The notes beneath the pieces are model-generated. The model ran no database searches. It was given only the letters and a program-made list of their open reading frames with translations, and was not told the DNA's origin. The position numbers were made by a program, and so were the translations under genes. 64,000 bases of DNA, from assembly GCF_018638295.1 (NCBI RefSeq), contig NZ_JABTTS010000005.1, positions 124,001 to 188,000 of the forward strand, in the 5' to 3' direction. Positions 44,983 through 56,688 of this stretch are shown here, piece by piece. The stretch comes from Streptomyces sp. CHD11 (GTDB taxonomy: Bacteria > Actinomycetota > Actinomycetes > Streptomycetales > Streptomycetaceae). Numbering within the stretch: position 1 is the first letter of the stretch; every line of letters begins with the position of its first letter.

Positions 44983-46194
44983 TCAGTCCTCCAGTGCGGC
45001 GAGGCCGGGGAGCGTCTTGCCCTCGAGGTATTCGAGGGAGGCGCCGCCTCCGGTCGAGATGTGGCCGAATGCCTGCTCGTCGAAGCCCAGGGTACGGACC
45101 GCGGCGGCGGAGTCTCCGCCGCCCACCACGGTGAAACCCGGGGAGTCGATGAGGGCCTGGGCGACCGCCTTGGTGCCCTCGGCGTAATCGGGGTGCTCGA
45201 AGACGCCCATGGGACCGTTCCAGAAGACGGTGCCGGCGTCGGCGAGCTTCGAGGCGTACAGCTTGCGGGTCTGCGGGCCGATGTCCAGGCCCATCCGGCC
45301 GGCCGGCATGGCGTCCGCGGCGACGGTGTCGGGGTGGGCCGGCGCCTTGGTCCTCATGTCGGGGAACTCGGCCGCGACCAGGGTGTCGACCGGCAGCACC
45401 AGTTCGACGCCGGTCTTCCCGGCGCGCTCCATGTACTCCCGTACGACCGGGATCTGGTCCTCCTGCAGCAGGGACGAGCCGATCTCGTGGCCCTGGGCCT
45501 TGAGGAAGGTGTACGCCATGCCGCCGCCGATGAGGATGCGGTCGGCCCTGCCGAGCAGTTGGTCGATGACGGCGAGCTTGTCGGAGACCTTGGCGCCGCC
45601 GAGGGCGACCACGTAGGGCCGCCGGACGTCGTCGGTGAGCTTCTTCAGCACGCCGACCTCGGTGGCGATGAGGTGTCCGGCGTAGTGCGGCAGCCGCGCC
45701 GGGAGGTCGAAGACCGAGGCGTGCTTGCGGTGCACCGCTCCGAAGCCGTCGCCCACGTACGCGTCGGCGAGGGCGGCCAGCCGGTCGGCGAAGGCGCCGC
45801 GCTCGGCGTCGTCCTTGCTGGTCTCGCCGGCGTTGAAGCGCAGGTTCTCGATGACCGCGACCTGTCCGCCGGCGAGGCCGGCGACGGTGGCGGTGGCGGA
45901 GTCACCGACGGTGTCGGTCGCGAAGGCGACGTCGGCGCCGAGGAGTTCACCGAGGCGCGCGGCGGCCGGGGCGAGGGAGAAGGCCGGGTCCGGGGCGCCC
46001 TTGGGGCGGCCCAGGTGCGAGGCCACGACCACGCGGGCGCCCGCCCCTGCGAGTGCCCTGACGGTGGGCACCACGGCGCGGATACGGCCGTCGTCGGTGA
46101 TGGCGGTGCCGTCCAGCGGCACGTTGAGGTCGGCGCGGACGAAGACCCGCTTGCCCGCGACGCCTTCGGAGAGGAGTTCGTCGATCGTCTTCAT
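44983..46194 (-). CDS. pgk: Phosphoglycerate kinase
   Basis: A 403-residue glycolytic kinase making ATP and 3-phosphoglycerate. Family motifs are '[14 protein letters not shown]' at the N-terminus, '[12 protein letters not shown]', '[13 protein letters not shown]' and '[21 protein letters not shown]', ending with '[11 protein letters not shown]'. The ATG follows AGGGAGCC. A hairpin separates it from gap, while tpiA follows directly. Confidence 0.97.
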   Translation of the reverse strand: MKTIDELLSEGVAGKRVFVRADLNVPLDGTAITDDGRIRAVVPTVRALAGAGARVVVASHLGRPKGAPDPAFSLAPAAARLGELLGADVAFATDTVGDSATATVAGLAGGQVAVIENLRFNAGETSKDDAERGAFADRLAALADAYVGDGFGAVHRKHASVFDLPARLPHYAGHLIATEVGVLKKLTDDVRRPYVVALGGAKVSDKLAVIDQLLGRADRILIGGGMAYTFLKAQGHEIGSSLLQEDQIPVVREYMERAGKTGVELVLPVDTLVAAEFPDMRTKAPAHPDTVAADAMPAGRMGLDIGPQTRKLYASKLADAGTVFWNGPMGVFEHPDYAEGTKAVAQALIDSPGFTVVGGGDSAAAVRTLGFDEQAFGHISTGGGASLEYLEGKTLPGLAALED

Positions 46195-46229
46195 AGGGGC
46201 TCCCTGGCTAGAGCTCGTGTTCGGCTGAG

Positions 46230-46259
46230 CTCGTGATCGCTCGTGATCGCTCGTGATCG
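46230..46259. repeat. Three tandem CTCGTGATCG decamers in the gap-pgk spacer
   Basis: CTCGTGATCG is repeated three times without change, 36 bases upstream of pgk. A related GAGCTCGTG lies just before. The decamer period is close to one helical turn, so the copies could be stacked protein sites or a replication-slippage product. Confidence 0.85.
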
Positions 46260-46288
46260 AAGAAGAGCGGCTGTTCCGATACGTGCGT

Positions 46289-46328
46289 CAGGGCTCGGCC
46301 CGCGCGTTGCCGCACCGGCCGAGCCCTG
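46289..46328 (-). terminator. Hairpin after gap
   Basis: CAGGGCTCGGCC and GGCCGAGCCCTG form a perfect 12-bp stem with a 16-base loop, 29 bases beyond the gap stop. It separates gap from pgk-tpiA, which may therefore have their own promoter near 46200-46280. Confidence 0.7.
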
Positions 46329-46356
46329 CACTCATATCAGGCCGTCTGCTCCACGA

Positions 46357-47544
<1,188 letters not shown>

Positions 47545-47591
47545 TCACCTCGTTCCTCCACGGAAGGCGGTGTGCCGGCGGCCTGCCGTGT

Positions 47592-50546
47592 TCACCTGCC
47601 GAGGGCATCCAGCGCCCTCCTCAGCAGCGCGGACCGGTCGGCCGCGGACGTCAGGTGCTCCAGACCGAAGCCCAGCAGCACGGTGTCGCCGGTGGTGACC
47701 GCGCCGTGGGTCCGGAACAGTGCCCCGGTGCGTGCCCAGTCCTTCAGCACGGCCGGACTGCCCGCGGGCGGCCCGGACGCCTGCCAGGCACCGAGCGAGG
47801 CCTCGAAGCCCTCGGTCCCCGCCGCCGTACCGCCGACGACCAGGGAGGCCTCGTCCGCGAGGACGCCCCGGCCGCCGCTGCCCGGGTCGGTGACGTAGGC
47901 GAGGGACACCTCGACCGTTCTCCCGGCGTAGGCGCTCAGGTCGAACTCCACCTGCCGCCAGCCCGCGGAGGAACCGGTGAGGCTGTTCCAGGACCCGGTG
48001 GTGCCGGTCGCGGCACAGCCGTCGTCGGACAGCGTCAGGTAGTGCTCCAGCCAGGGATGCCCGGCCAGATAGAACCCGGCCGCGCACTCGGCGGGCACGG
48101 TGGTGCGGGTGGCGCCGCCCGCTTCGGGGAGGGTCGTCCAGTCGCCGGCGCCGGAGGTGTGCGCCTCGGCGATGACGTTGTCGTAGCCGGGCTCGGTGTC
48201 CCACAGCAACTGGGTGCGCAGGGTGGGCCGCTCGGCCGCGGTGGTGCCGGTGAGGTCGATGGTGCGGGTGAGGCGCTTGTAGCCGTCGTCGGTGTGCACG
48301 GCGGCGGCCATGTACGAGCCGGCGTAGGGCCCGTACGGGTTGACGGTGCCGGGGTACTGCCCGGCACCGGCGCTCGCGAACCGGGGGTAGCGGTCGGCGG
48401 GCAGTTCGTCGGAGGTGACGGCGTAGGTGCCGGCCCGGTCCAGCGGGTTGCCGGGCGCGTCGCCCAGCGGGCCGGTGAAGCCGCTCAGCGCTCCGTCTCC
48501 GGTGAAGCCGGTGACTTCCGGGGCCGGAGTGCGGCTGTAGGCCCCCAGGTAGTACTGGCTGAAGTCGTCCGAGAGGGTGCCGTCCCCGAGGTCGACGCTG
48601 CCGCCCGCCTGCTCGCCCGCCTCGATCAGCCGGCCGCCCTCGTTGAGGAAGGCCCGGAGCTGGAGCTGGGTGGCGACGCCGGGGGTGGCCGCGCCGGTGT
48701 GGTGCACGACCGTGCGGAAGTGGCTCAGCACGCCGAGGGCGTCCGGGGCTCCCTGCTCGGCGACGTCCCAGACCGCCGCGCGGTGGCCGCTCGCCCTGAG
48801 CGCGTCGACGTACTTCCGGCTGTGAGTGGCCTTCGCACCCTCTTCCGAGACGACGAGGACGTCCGCGCGGGGGCGTGCGGACACGGTGTAGGTGAAGTGC
48901 CCGCCGGTGACCTTGCTGCCCCGGCGGGCCTCGCCGGTGAACCAGACCTCGACCCTGTCGCCGGGCTTGCCGTGCCGCACCTTCGCCCGGTACTCGTCGA
49001 AGTAGAGGTTGTCCTCACCGCCGTACCGCTCGCCGCCCTTGAAGCGCCTGAGGTCCGCGCCGTGCGTGCGGCCGCCGTTGACGCGGTACTCGAGCTCCTT
49101 GTCGCGCAGGGCCTTGCGGACGACGACGGAGACCTCCTGGGCGGCGCCGCGGGCGTACGACGCGGTGAAGGGCGCCGGGGTGAAGTCCGCGGCCTCCAGA
49201 CCGACCGGGGAGGACGGCCGGTCGGGGTGGGCGGCGGACTCGGCGACGGAGAGCGCGAACGGGATGTTCTTGGCGAACTCCTGCTGGATCAGCCGCTCGT
49301 CGTCGGGGAAGTTGAAGCCCGACCGGCAGTCGCGCGCGTTCCACCCGTCGCCGGGGTCGGCGTCGGACACGGTCTGGCAGGTCGACATCTCGGGCGTGAA
49401 CATCGCCATGCCGTTGACGTTGGCCGCGTGGCCGTCGGCCTCACCGTTGGTGGTGTAGAGCTCCGAGGAGAGCTGCGGGTGGTAGCCGGGGATCGCGGAG
49501 TTGCCCGGCGTGCCGGCGAGGGCCTCGTAGAGGACGTCGTCGGGGGTGGGTGTGGCCACCTGCCAGCCCACTCCGTAGAGCAGGAGTTCCGCCGCGGAGT
49601 GGTAGTTGATGCCGTACGTGAAACCGATGCGCTTCTGGAAGGCGTCGACGGCCCTGGTCTCGGGCTCGGAGCCGGGGCTCGCGCCGCGGTAGGTCTGGCT
49701 GGTGGGGTGGGGGGACGAGCCCTCGTCGTCGTAGCCCCACTTGTAGGGGAAGTTGCGGTTGAGGTCGACGCCGTCGCCGGTGCCGATGGCGCCGTCGCCG
49801 TTGACGTCACGCAGGTTCTTGCGCCACAGACGGTTGGCGTCGCCGGCGAAGGTGTGGTCGTAGCCGTCGGGGTTGGCGGAGAGGACGAACCACAGTTCGG
49901 TGGTGTCGACGATCCTCTTGATCCGCTTGTCCGTCTGGTAGGAGTCCAGGTAGTGGTGCATCAGCCGCCGGGTCATCTCCGGGGTGATCCACTCGCGCGC
50001 GTGCTGGTTGGACATGTAGAGCACGGCCGGCCGGGAGCCGTCCCCGGTCTCCCTGGCCTTCCTGGTGAGCTTCAGGGCGAGGATGTCCTGGCCCCGCACC
50101 GTCCTGCCGATGGAGACGACCTTGGTGAGACCGGGGTGCTCCCGCGCGGTGCGGAGGATCTCCTCCTTGAGCCCGCCCTTCGCGCCGTACGGGCGGAACA
50201 CGCCCTCGGCGGAGTCCTCGACCCGGGCCTGCGCGCGGGCGGAGAGGGTGTGCTCGGTGAGGTCGACGCCCTGTCGCTCCAGCTTCTGCGCCTGCCCTTC
50301 GGTGAGGTAGACCTCGACGGTGGCGGTGCCCGTCTCGGGCACCCGCTCGCCGAGTTCGTGGCCGTCCTGGCCGGCCGCCAGCAGCAGGGGGACCTGCCGC
50401 TCGGTGACGTCGGCGCGGAAGACCTTGACCTCCTCGGGGCCGGGAGCCGCGGGGTCACCGGGCTGTGCCTGGGCGATGGGTGCAAGACTCGCTCCGCCGA
50501 TCAGGAGCGTGCCGACAGCGAGGATCGATCTCGCTCTGTGTCTCAT
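47592..50546 (-). CDS. Secreted M14 zinc carboxypeptidase with C-terminal extension
   Basis: A 984-residue exported metallopeptidase. A signal peptide (MRHRARSILAVGTLLIGGAS) ends near AQA at residue 27, a propeptide-like region follows, and the M14 domain (about 120-450) has zinc ligands His182 and Glu185 ('SNQHAREW') and His316 ('NYHSAAE') with catalytic Glu386 ('FTPEMST'). About 500 further residues include beta-rich domains and an immune-inhibitor-A-like segment ('DEASLVVGG'). The start at 50546 is chosen to keep the signal peptide N-terminal. It stands alone. Confidence 0.9.
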   Translation of the reverse strand: MRHRARSILAVGTLLIGGASLAPIAQAQPGDPAAPGPEEVKVFRADVTERQVPLLLAAGQDGHELGERVPETGTATVEVYLTEGQAQKLERQGVDLTEHTLSARAQARVEDSAEGVFRPYGAKGGLKEEILRTAREHPGLTKVVSIGRTVRGQDILALKLTRKARETGDGSRPAVLYMSNQHAREWITPEMTRRLMHHYLDSYQTDKRIKRIVDTTELWFVLSANPDGYDHTFAGDANRLWRKNLRDVNGDGAIGTGDGVDLNRNFPYKWGYDDEGSSPHPTSQTYRGASPGSEPETRAVDAFQKRIGFTYGINYHSAAELLLYGVGWQVATPTPDDVLYEALAGTPGNSAIPGYHPQLSSELYTTNGEADGHAANVNGMAMFTPEMSTCQTVSDADPGDGWNARDCRSGFNFPDDERLIQQEFAKNIPFALSVAESAAHPDRPSSPVGLEAADFTPAPFTASYARGAAQEVSVVVRKALRDKELEYRVNGGRTHGADLRRFKGGERYGGEDNLYFDEYRAKVRHGKPGDRVEVWFTGEARRGSKVTGGHFTYTVSARPRADVLVVSEEGAKATHSRKYVDALRASGHRAAVWDVAEQGAPDALGVLSHFRTVVHHTGAATPGVATQLQLRAFLNEGGRLIEAGEQAGGSVDLGDGTLSDDFSQYYLGAYSRTPAPEVTGFTGDGALSGFTGPLGDAPGNPLDRAGTYAVTSDELPADRYPRFASAGAGQYPGTVNPYGPYAGSYMAAAVHTDDGYKRLTRTIDLTGTTAAERPTLRTQLLWDTEPGYDNVIAEAHTSGAGDWTTLPEAGGATRTTVPAECAAGFYLAGHPWLEHYLTLSDDGCAATGTTGSWNSLTGSSAGWRQVEFDLSAYAGRTVEVSLAYVTDPGSGGRGVLADEASLVVGGTAAGTEGFEASLGAWQASGPPAGSPAVLKDWARTGALFRTHGAVTTGDTVLLGFGLEHLTSAADRSALLRRALDALGR

Positions 50547-50906
50547 GAGCCCCCCAGAGAGTGGTCCGCCACAGCGGCGAACAGATGCCAGGCTCATGAC
50601 ACACCATGATCGAGTCAAGGGCGCCACCACGACACACGGCGACCGGTACCGGCCACCCAAGTGGGTGCCGGCGACGCAGCTCTGATCACCCGTCAGACAA
50701 CTCGACGGTCAGACCGGCCGGCCTGACGGGCCGGGACCACGGGCGGAGCACCACCCGCCGGCGCAGCCCTCGACCGGCCGCTCCCACCCCGGTCGTCAAG
50801 CGGCTCCACGGCCGCACGAGCCCTGACGGCAGCCCCGTCGTACGGGGCGGGCGTCCTGCGGAGCCGGTGCGTCCTGCGGGAGGGCTGGGCGGGCGGGGCG
50901 GGCGGG
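50547..50906. other. 360-bp gap between whiA and the carboxypeptidase gene
   Basis: No credible gene. It holds the peptidase promoter region and the end of the uvrC-whiA transcript. A TCATG-N6-CATGA inverted repeat at 50594-50609 lies 48 bases before the peptidase start and is an operator candidate; a TTGACT on the minus strand nearby might be a -35. I see no clean -10 or terminator. Confidence 0.4.
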
Positions 50907-51896
50907 TCAGACGGCGAGTTTGTCGTCCAGCTCCTCGCCGATGTTGGCGTCCGTGCCCGGGATGCCGAGGTCGGAGGCGCGCTTGTCGGCCATGGCCAGC
51001 AGCCGGCGGATCCGGCCGGCCACGGCGTCCTTGGTCAGCGGCGGGTCGGCGAGCGCGCCCAGTTCCTCGAGGGAGGCCTGCTTGTGCTCCATGCGCAGCC
51101 GGCCGGCCGCGGCCAGGTGCTCGGGGACGTCGTCGGCGAGGATCTCCAGGGCTCGCTGGACCCGGGCGCCGGCCGCGACCGCCGCGCGGGCGGAGCGGCG
51201 CAGGTTGGCGTCGTCGAAGTTGGCCAGCCGGTTCGCCGTGGCACGCACCTCGCGGCGCATCCGGCGCTCCTCCCAGGCCAGCACCGATTCGTGGGCGCCG
51301 AGCCGGGTGAGCAGCGCGCCGATGGCGTCGCCGTCACGGACCACCACCCGGTCCACACCGCGGACCTCCCGGGCCTTGGCCGGGATGTGCAGCCTGCGGG
51401 CGGCACCGACCAGGGCGAGCGCGGCCTCCGGGCCGGGGCAGGTCACCTCCAGGGAGCAGGACCGGCCGGGCTCGGTGAGGGAGCCGTGCGCCAGGAAGGC
51501 CCCGCGCCAGGCCGCCTCGGCGTCACAGGTCGCTCCCGAGACCACCTGTGGGGGCAGACCCCGGATCGGGCGGCCCCGGCCGTCCACCAGCCCGGTCTGG
51601 CGGGCCAGCTGGTCACCGCCCGCGACCACCCGGACGACGTAACGCGAGCCGCGGCGCAGTCCGCCCGGCGCCATCACGATGAGTTCGGAGCTGTGGCCGA
51701 AGATCTCCAGGATGTCCCGCTTGAGCCGGCGCGCCGCCATCGCGGTGTCCAGCTCCGCCTCGATCACGATGCGCCCGCTCACCAGGTGGAGGCCGCCGGC
51801 GAACCGCAGAATGGCGGAGACCTCCGCCTTCCTGCAGCAGGTACGGGTGACGGGGAGCCGGCTGATCTCGTCCTTCACCGCTGCCGTCATCGCCAT
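50907..51896 (-). CDS. whiA: WhiA sporulation regulator
   Basis: A 329-residue DNA-binding protein needed, with WhiB, for sporulation septation in Streptomyces. The N-terminal two-thirds form the degenerate LAGLIDADG-homing-endonuclease-like domain ('[20 protein letters not shown]', '[20 protein letters not shown]'), and the C-terminus ('[20 protein letters not shown]', '[18 protein letters not shown]') is the helix-turn-helix. AAGGATC precedes the first ATG by 8 bases. It overlaps the end of yvcK, so it is the last gene of the uvrC operon. Confidence 0.97.
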   Translation of the reverse strand: MAMTAAVKDEISRLPVTRTCCRKAEVSAILRFAGGLHLVSGRIVIEAELDTAMAARRLKRDILEIFGHSSELIVMAPGGLRRGSRYVVRVVAGGDQLARQTGLVDGRGRPIRGLPPQVVSGATCDAEAAWRGAFLAHGSLTEPGRSCSLEVTCPGPEAALALVGAARRLHIPAKAREVRGVDRVVVRDGDAIGALLTRLGAHESVLAWEERRMRREVRATANRLANFDDANLRRSARAAVAAGARVQRALEILADDVPEHLAAAGRLRMEHKQASLEELGALADPPLTKDAVAGRIRRLLAMADKRASDLGIPGTDANIGEELDDKLAV

Positions 51897-52954
51897 GGGC
51901 CGATCCTTCCATGCATCCGAAAAATACGGTCGTACGCGGCGGCCAACAGCTCCGGGTCGTGCCGGGGGCTTCCGTCGGGCCGGGCCACGGGGGCCAGCTC
52001 GACCGCGGCGCCGAACCGCTCGGCGGCTTCGGTCAGTGAATCGCGGTCGGGCACGGCGGCCTCGTCGGCCAGCACCACGTCCAGAGCGAGTTTAGGGGCG
52101 TGTCGTCCCAAAACCTCCAAATGACGCTGCGGTGAGAAGCCCTCGGTTTCCCCGGGCTGCGGCGCGAGGTTCAGCGAGAGCACCCTGCGGGCCTTCGTCT
52201 CGACGAGCGCGTCCAGCAGTTCGGGCACGAGCAGATGCGGGATGACGGAGGAGAACCAGGAGCCGGGGCCGAGCACCACCCAGTCCGCGTCGAGGACCGC
52301 CGCCACCGCCTCGGGGACGGCCGGCGGGTCGTTCGGGACGAGGTGGACGGACTGCACCTCGCCGGGGGTGAGGGCGACGGTGGCCTGACCGCGGACCGTG
52401 CCGGTCTCCTCCGGCCGCTCGGGGTCGTGGCCCTTGACGAGAGCCTGGAGCTCCAGCGGCACGGCGGACATGGGCAGCACGCGCCCGTGCGCGCCGAGCA
52501 GCAGGCCCACCAGGTCCAGCGCCTGCACATGGTCACCGAGCTGCTCCCACAGGGCGACGATCAGCAGATTGCCGACCGCGTGCTCGTGCAGGTCGCCCTG
52601 GGACTGGAAGCGGTGCTGGATGACCCGGGCCCAGGTCTGGCCCCAGTCGTCGTCCCCGCACAGCGCGGCCAGCGCCTTGCGCAGATCACCCGGGGGCAGT
52701 ACGCCCAGTTCGTCGCGCAGGCGCCCGCTGGAGCCGCCGTCGTCGGCGACGGTGACGACGGCCGTGAGGTCGCCGGTGATCCGGCGCAGGGCGGCGAGCG
52801 AGGCCGAGAGGCCCATGCCGCCGCCGAGGGCGACGACCTTGGGCTGGGCACCCCTGCGGCGCGGTCTGGCGCCCCGGGTCTCGACCGGACGGCCGGCGCG
52901 GCCCTCGGGGACCGCTCTGCGCAGCCGGCTCAGCCGGGGGGTACGTCGTGTCAT
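51887..52954 (-). CDS. yvcK: YvcK/CofD-like gluconeogenesis factor
   Basis: A 355-residue protein of the UPF0052/YvcK family, structurally related to CofD. In other bacteria it is required for growth on gluconeogenic carbon and for cell-wall homeostasis, and binds UDP-sugars. The nucleotide-sugar motif '[18 protein letters not shown]' (40-57), '[18 protein letters not shown]' and '[16 protein letters not shown]' are present. A basic N-terminal tail of about 35 residues precedes the domain. Its ATG overlaps the rapZ TGA. Confidence 0.94.
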   Translation of the reverse strand: MTRRTPRLSRLRRAVPEGRAGRPVETRGARPRRRGAQPKVVALGGGMGLSASLAALRRITGDLTAVVTVADDGGSSGRLRDELGVLPPGDLRKALAALCGDDDWGQTWARVIQHRFQSQGDLHEHAVGNLLIVALWEQLGDHVQALDLVGLLLGAHGRVLPMSAVPLELQALVKGHDPERPEETGTVRGQATVALTPGEVQSVHLVPNDPPAVPEAVAAVLDADWVVLGPGSWFSSVIPHLLVPELLDALVETKARRVLSLNLAPQPGETEGFSPQRHLEVLGRHAPKLALDVVLADEAAVPDRDSLTEAAERFGAAVELAPVARPDGSPRHDPELLAAAYDRIFRMHGRIGPWR

Positions 52955-53958
52955 TCCCGTCCCATGTCCCGGTGGACGACCACCGTCTCCACACCCTCGG
53001 CGACGAGCCGGGCGGCGAGCTTCTCCGACATGGCGACCGAGCGGTGCTTGCCACCCGTACAGCCCACAGCGATGGTCACATAGCGCTTGCCCTCACGCCG
53101 GTAGCCCGCGGCGATCAGCCGCAGCATCTCGGCGTACCGGTCGAGGAACTCCTTGGCGCCGGGCTGGTTGAAGATGTACGACGCCACCTCCTCGTTGAGG
53201 CCGGTGTACGGACGCAGTTCCGGGACCCAGTGCGGGTTGGGCAGGAACCGCATGTCCACGACCATGTCGGCGTCGACGGGGAGGCCGTACTTGAAGCCGA
53301 AGGACATGACGGTGGCCCGCAGCTCGGGCTCCTCCTCACCGGCGAACTGGGCGTCCATCTTGGCCCGCAGCTCGTGCACGTTGAGGCTGGAGGTGTCGAT
53401 CACCAGGTCGGCGTCGCCGCGCAGCTCGCGCAGCAGCTCCCGCTCGGCGGCGATGCCGTCGACGATGCGGCCGTCGCCCTGGAGGGGGTGCGGGCGCCGC
53501 ACGGACTCGAAGCGGCGCACCAGGGCGTCGTCGGAGGACTCCAGGAAGACGGTCCGCCGGGTGACGCCCCGCCCGTCGAGGTCGGCGAGGGACTCGCGCA
53601 GATTGTCGAAGAAGCGCCGGCCGCGGACGTCGACGACGACCGCGATCCGCGCCACGTTGCCCTGCGAACGCGCGCCGAGCTCCACCATGGTGGTGATCAG
53701 CGCGGGCGGCAGGTTGTCCACCACGAACCAGCCCAGGTCCTCCAGACACTTCGCCGCCGTCGAGCGGCCGGCCCCGGACATGCCGGAGATGATCACCAGC
53801 TCGGGGATGCCCGCCTCGGGCACCCCGCCGTTTTCCTTGCCCGTTTCCACCTGTGCTCCGTCGTTCCGGCGGGCGCTCCCGCGGGTCTCGGTCCCGCCAG
53901 TGTGCTGCCTCGCCCCGTCCTGCTCCGCTGCGGGCTGCCCTGTCTCGTGCTCGGTCAT
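52951..53958 (-). CDS. rapZ: RapZ/YvcJ nucleotide-binding protein
   Basis: A 335-residue P-loop protein. The Walker A motif is GMSGAGRST (59-67) with Arg in place of the usual Lys, as is common in this family, and the C-terminal domain has '[20 protein letters not shown]'. The first 50 residues are a polar low-complexity extension. In E. coli RapZ guides small RNA decay for glucosamine-6-phosphate synthase; the actinobacterial role is less clear but it always neighbours yvcK and whiA. ATGA overlaps join it to uvrC and yvcK. Confidence 0.94.
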   Translation of the reverse strand: MTEHETGQPAAEQDGARQHTGGTETRGSARRNDGAQVETGKENGGVPEAGIPELVIISGMSGAGRSTAAKCLEDLGWFVVDNLPPALITTMVELGARSQGNVARIAVVVDVRGRRFFDNLRESLADLDGRGVTRRTVFLESSDDALVRRFESVRRPHPLQGDGRIVDGIAAERELLRELRGDADLVIDTSSLNVHELRAKMDAQFAGEEEPELRATVMSFGFKYGLPVDADMVVDMRFLPNPHWVPELRPYTGLNEEVASYIFNQPGAKEFLDRYAEMLRLIAAGYRREGKRYVTIAVGCTGGKHRSVAMSEKLAARLVAEGVETVVVHRDMGRE

Positions 53959-56069
53959 CGCTCCTGCCCCCGTCGTTCGTCCGGGGCGCCCGTGGACACG
54001 GGCTCCCCGGGAGAACCCGTCGCCTGCCCGGGTTCATCCGTGTCATCCATGATCTCGCCCGTCGCCGTGTTCACCGCGGGGGCGGCGGGTTCCGCCCGCG
54101 CAAGAGCCCCGGCGATCGTTTCGGCCGTCTTGCGTCCTATGCCAGGAACCTCGCAGATCTGGTCGATTGTCGCCGCTCGCAGCTTCTTCAACGAACCGAA
54201 GTGCTTGAGCAGTGCCTGTCTGCGCGTCTCGCCGAGGCCGGGCACATCGTCCAGCGGGCTGGAGCGGAAACGCTTGGTCCGTTTGGTCCGCTGGTAGGAG
54301 ATCGCGAAGCGGTGCGCCTCGTCACGGACCCGCTGGAGCAGATAGAGGCCCTCGCTGGTACGGGGCAGCACCACCGGGTCGTCGTCGCCCGGCAGCCAGA
54401 CCTCCTCCAGCCGCTTGGCGAGTCCGCACACGGCGATGTCGTCGATGCCCAGGTCGTCCAGCGCCCGCCGGGCCGCCGCGACCTGCGGGGCGCCGCCGTC
54501 GACCACGACGAGCTGCGGCGGGTAGGCGAACCGCCGGGGACGGCCGTCGTCCTCGGTGAGCGTGTGCGCGGGCGGCTCGGCGAGCCCTCCGGCCGGCGTC
54601 CCGGCCCCCGGGTCCTCGCCGTCGGTCCACTCCCCCGTGCGCTCCTTCTCCGCGAGGTAGCGCCGGAAGCGCCGGGTGATCACCTCGTGCATGGAACGGA
54701 CGTCGTCCTGTCCCTGGCCGTGCCAGAGCTGCGTGTCCCCGGCCCGGCCCTTGATCTGGAAGCGCCGGTACTCGCTCTTGCGGGCCAGCCCGTCCTCGAA
54801 GACGACCATGGAGGCCACCACGTCGTCGCCCTGGAGATGGGAGATGTCGTAGCACTCGATCCTCAGCGGGGCGCTGTCCAGGTCCAGGGCGTCGGTGATC
54901 TCCTCCAGCGCGCGCGAGCGCGTGGTGAGGTCGGAGGCGCGCTTGGTCTTGTGCAGCACGAGCGACTGCTGGGCGTTGCGCTCCACGGTCTCCATCAGGG
55001 CTCTCTTGTCCCCGCGCTGCGGGATGCGCAGGGAGACGCCCGAGCCGCGCCGCCCGGTCAGCCACTCCTGGACCGGCTCCACCGGGTCCGGCAGGGCGGG
55101 AACCAGGACCTCCCGGGGGACCGCGTCGCCGGTCTCCTCGCCGTAGAGCTGCTGCAGGGCGTGCTCGACCAGGGCGCCGGTGGTGATCTCCTCGACCTTG
55201 TCGGTGACCCAGCCGCGCTGGCCGCGCACGCGTCCGCCCCGCACGTGGAAGATCTGGACGGCCGCCTCCAGCTCGTCCTCGGCGACCGCGATCAGGTCGG
55301 CGTCGGTCGCGTCGGCGAGCACGACCGCGTTCTTCTCCATGGCCTTCCTCAGGGCCCCTATGTCGTCGCGCAGGCGCGCGGCCCGCTCGTACTCCATCTC
55401 CTCGGCCGCCTCCGTCATCCGCGCCTCCAGACGGCGGAGGTAGGTACCGGTGCGGCCTGCCATGAAGTCGCAGAACTCCTCGGCCAGCTCACGGTGTTCC
55501 CCGGCGGAGACCCGGTCCACACAGGGCGCCGAGCACTTGTCGATGTAGCCGAGCAGGCACGGCCGGCCGGTGCGGGCGGCGTTCTTGAACACTCCGGCCG
55601 AGCAGGTACGCACCGGGAAGACGCGCAGCATCAGGTCCACCGTGTCGCGGATCGCCCACGCGTGCGCGTACGGACCGAAGTAGCGCACGCCCTTCTTCTT
55701 GTGACCGCGCATCACCTGGACGCGCGGAAACTCCTCGCCCATCGTCACCGCGAGGTACGGGTAGCTCTTGTCGTCGCGGTACTTGACGTTGAACCGGGGG
55801 TCGTACTCCTTGATCCAGGAGTACTCCAGCTGGAGCGCCTCCACCTCCGTGGACACCACCGTCCACTCCACGGACGCGGCCGTGGTCACCATCGAGCGCG
55901 TGCGGGGGTGCAGCCCGGCCAGGTCCTGGAAGTAGTTCGCCAGGCGCTGGCGCAGGCTCTTCGCCTTTCCGACGTAGATCACCCGGCGGTGCTCGTCGCG
56001 GAACCGGTAGACCCCCGGCGAGTCGGGGATCTCACCCGGTTTGGGGCGGTAGCTGGAGGGGTCGGCCAT
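53955..56069 (-). CDS. uvrC: UvrC excinuclease subunit
   Basis: A 704-residue nuclease that makes both incisions in nucleotide excision repair. The N-terminal GIY-YIG domain has '[20 protein letters not shown]', followed by the Cys-rich '[13 protein letters not shown]', a UVR helix pair ('[20 protein letters not shown]'), the RNase H-like domain ('[19 protein letters not shown]') and a terminal helix-hairpin-helix ('[20 protein letters not shown]'). The ATG sits 7 bases after a TAGGGT -10, so the mRNA starts at the ATG. It leads the uvrC-rapZ-yvcK-whiA operon, all joined by overlaps. Confidence 0.96.
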   Translation of the reverse strand: MADPSSYRPKPGEIPDSPGVYRFRDEHRRVIYVGKAKSLRQRLANYFQDLAGLHPRTRSMVTTAASVEWTVVSTEVEALQLEYSWIKEYDPRFNVKYRDDKSYPYLAVTMGEEFPRVQVMRGHKKKGVRYFGPYAHAWAIRDTVDLMLRVFPVRTCSAGVFKNAARTGRPCLLGYIDKCSAPCVDRVSAGEHRELAEEFCDFMAGRTGTYLRRLEARMTEAAEEMEYERAARLRDDIGALRKAMEKNAVVLADATDADLIAVAEDELEAAVQIFHVRGGRVRGQRGWVTDKVEEITTGALVEHALQQLYGEETGDAVPREVLVPALPDPVEPVQEWLTGRRGSGVSLRIPQRGDKRALMETVERNAQQSLVLHKTKRASDLTTRSRALEEITDALDLDSAPLRIECYDISHLQGDDVVASMVVFEDGLARKSEYRRFQIKGRAGDTQLWHGQGQDDVRSMHEVITRRFRRYLAEKERTGEWTDGEDPGAGTPAGGLAEPPAHTLTEDDGRPRRFAYPPQLVVVDGGAPQVAAARRALDDLGIDDIAVCGLAKRLEEVWLPGDDDPVVLPRTSEGLYLLQRVRDEAHRFAISYQRTKRTKRFRSSPLDDVPGLGETRRQALLKHFGSLKKLRAATIDQICEVPGIGRKTAETIAGALARAEPAAPAVNTATGEIMDDTDEPGQATGSPGEPVSTGAPDERRGQER

Positions 56070-56076
56070 GTCTCAC

Positions 56077-56099
56077 ACCCTACTGGCGGAGACCGACAG
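56077..56099 (-). promoter_or_regulatory. DNA-damage promoter motif of uvrC (TGTCGGT-N8-TAGGGT)
   Basis: Minus-strand CTGTCGGTC (56091-56099), spacer of 8, TAGGGT (56077-56082), then 7 bases to the ATG. This fits the RecA-independent damage promoter consensus tTGTCRGTg-N8-TANNNT known from mycobacteria and recognised through PafBC. The seven core bases match; the two outer bases do not. Confidence 0.65.
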
Positions 56100-56238
56100 C
56101 GCGGCGGGGCTGTGGACGGCCGGGGGCGCGGTGCGGCCCGGAAGGGGTTACGGCGGGTGGGAAGCGGGAAGGTGGGGGTTCCGTCCCCCGGACGGTCATG
56201 AGGCGGTCAGGACGGTCACGAGTCGGAGGACTGGTCGG

Positions 56239-56406
56239 ATGCGACAGACGCGGATCGAGAAACCACGACGGCCGGCCCGCTCCCGCCGGTACACGGACGA
56301 GACGTCCGCGCTCCTCGACTCCCTCGACCCGCGCGATCCGGACATCGTGCGCGCGAAGCGCCTGCGGTCGCGCCTTCAGGGGCCGGACGGCGCGGGCGGC
56401 TCCTAG
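56239..56406 (+). CDS. Small basic hypothetical protein (55 aa)
   Basis: A 55-residue Arg-rich protein (MRQTRIEKPRRPARSRRYTD, then an acidic/basic tail with 'LLDSLDPRDPDIVRAKRLRS'). It has the codon bias of real genes and a good GGAGG 9 bases before the ATG. It is divergent from uvrC. I do not recognise a family; a DNA- or RNA-binding role is possible from charge alone. Confidence 0.55.
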   Translation: MRQTRIEKPRRPARSRRYTDETSALLDSLDPRDPDIVRAKRLRSRLQGPDGAGGS

Positions 56407-56442
56407 ACCGCCTCGCGGAAGGTCCGGAAGGGCAGGAAGAGC

Positions 56443-56462
56443 TTCCGGAAGGGCTTCCGGAA
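56443..56462. repeat. Two TTCCGGAA palindromes 12 bases apart
   Basis: TTCCGGAA occurs at 56443-56450 and 56455-56462, within a run of related GGAAG/CCGGAAG sequences after the small gene. They might form a terminator or a tandem operator for the downstream regulator. The rest of 56463-56688 shows nothing I can support beyond the AAAGG ribosome binding site. Confidence 0.45.
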
Positions 56463-56688
56463 CGGACGAGAACCACATCACGGCGCGTGCCCCCGGCGGG
56501 TGTGCGCCGCTGTTGGGCGTCAGGTGTTGTCGGGACTAGGTCAACACGCTTCAATGCGGGGGGACTCGGGACCCTGAACGGCGGCGTACGGATGTGAAGG
56601 CTCCGCCATGCCGACGGGGGCGGGCTCCGGGGTGCCCCGCGCGAACGGTCTGACCAGCCGTTGTGGACATTCACAGAAAGGCCCCTGC

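Noticed and set aside
47655..50609. 984-codon frame antisense to the carboxypeptidase
   Set aside because: No recognisable motifs; the minus strand encodes a complete M14 peptidase with signal peptide.
53853..56201. 782-codon frame antisense to uvrC
   Set aside because: It only reflects GC bias of uvrC; the protein is low complexity.
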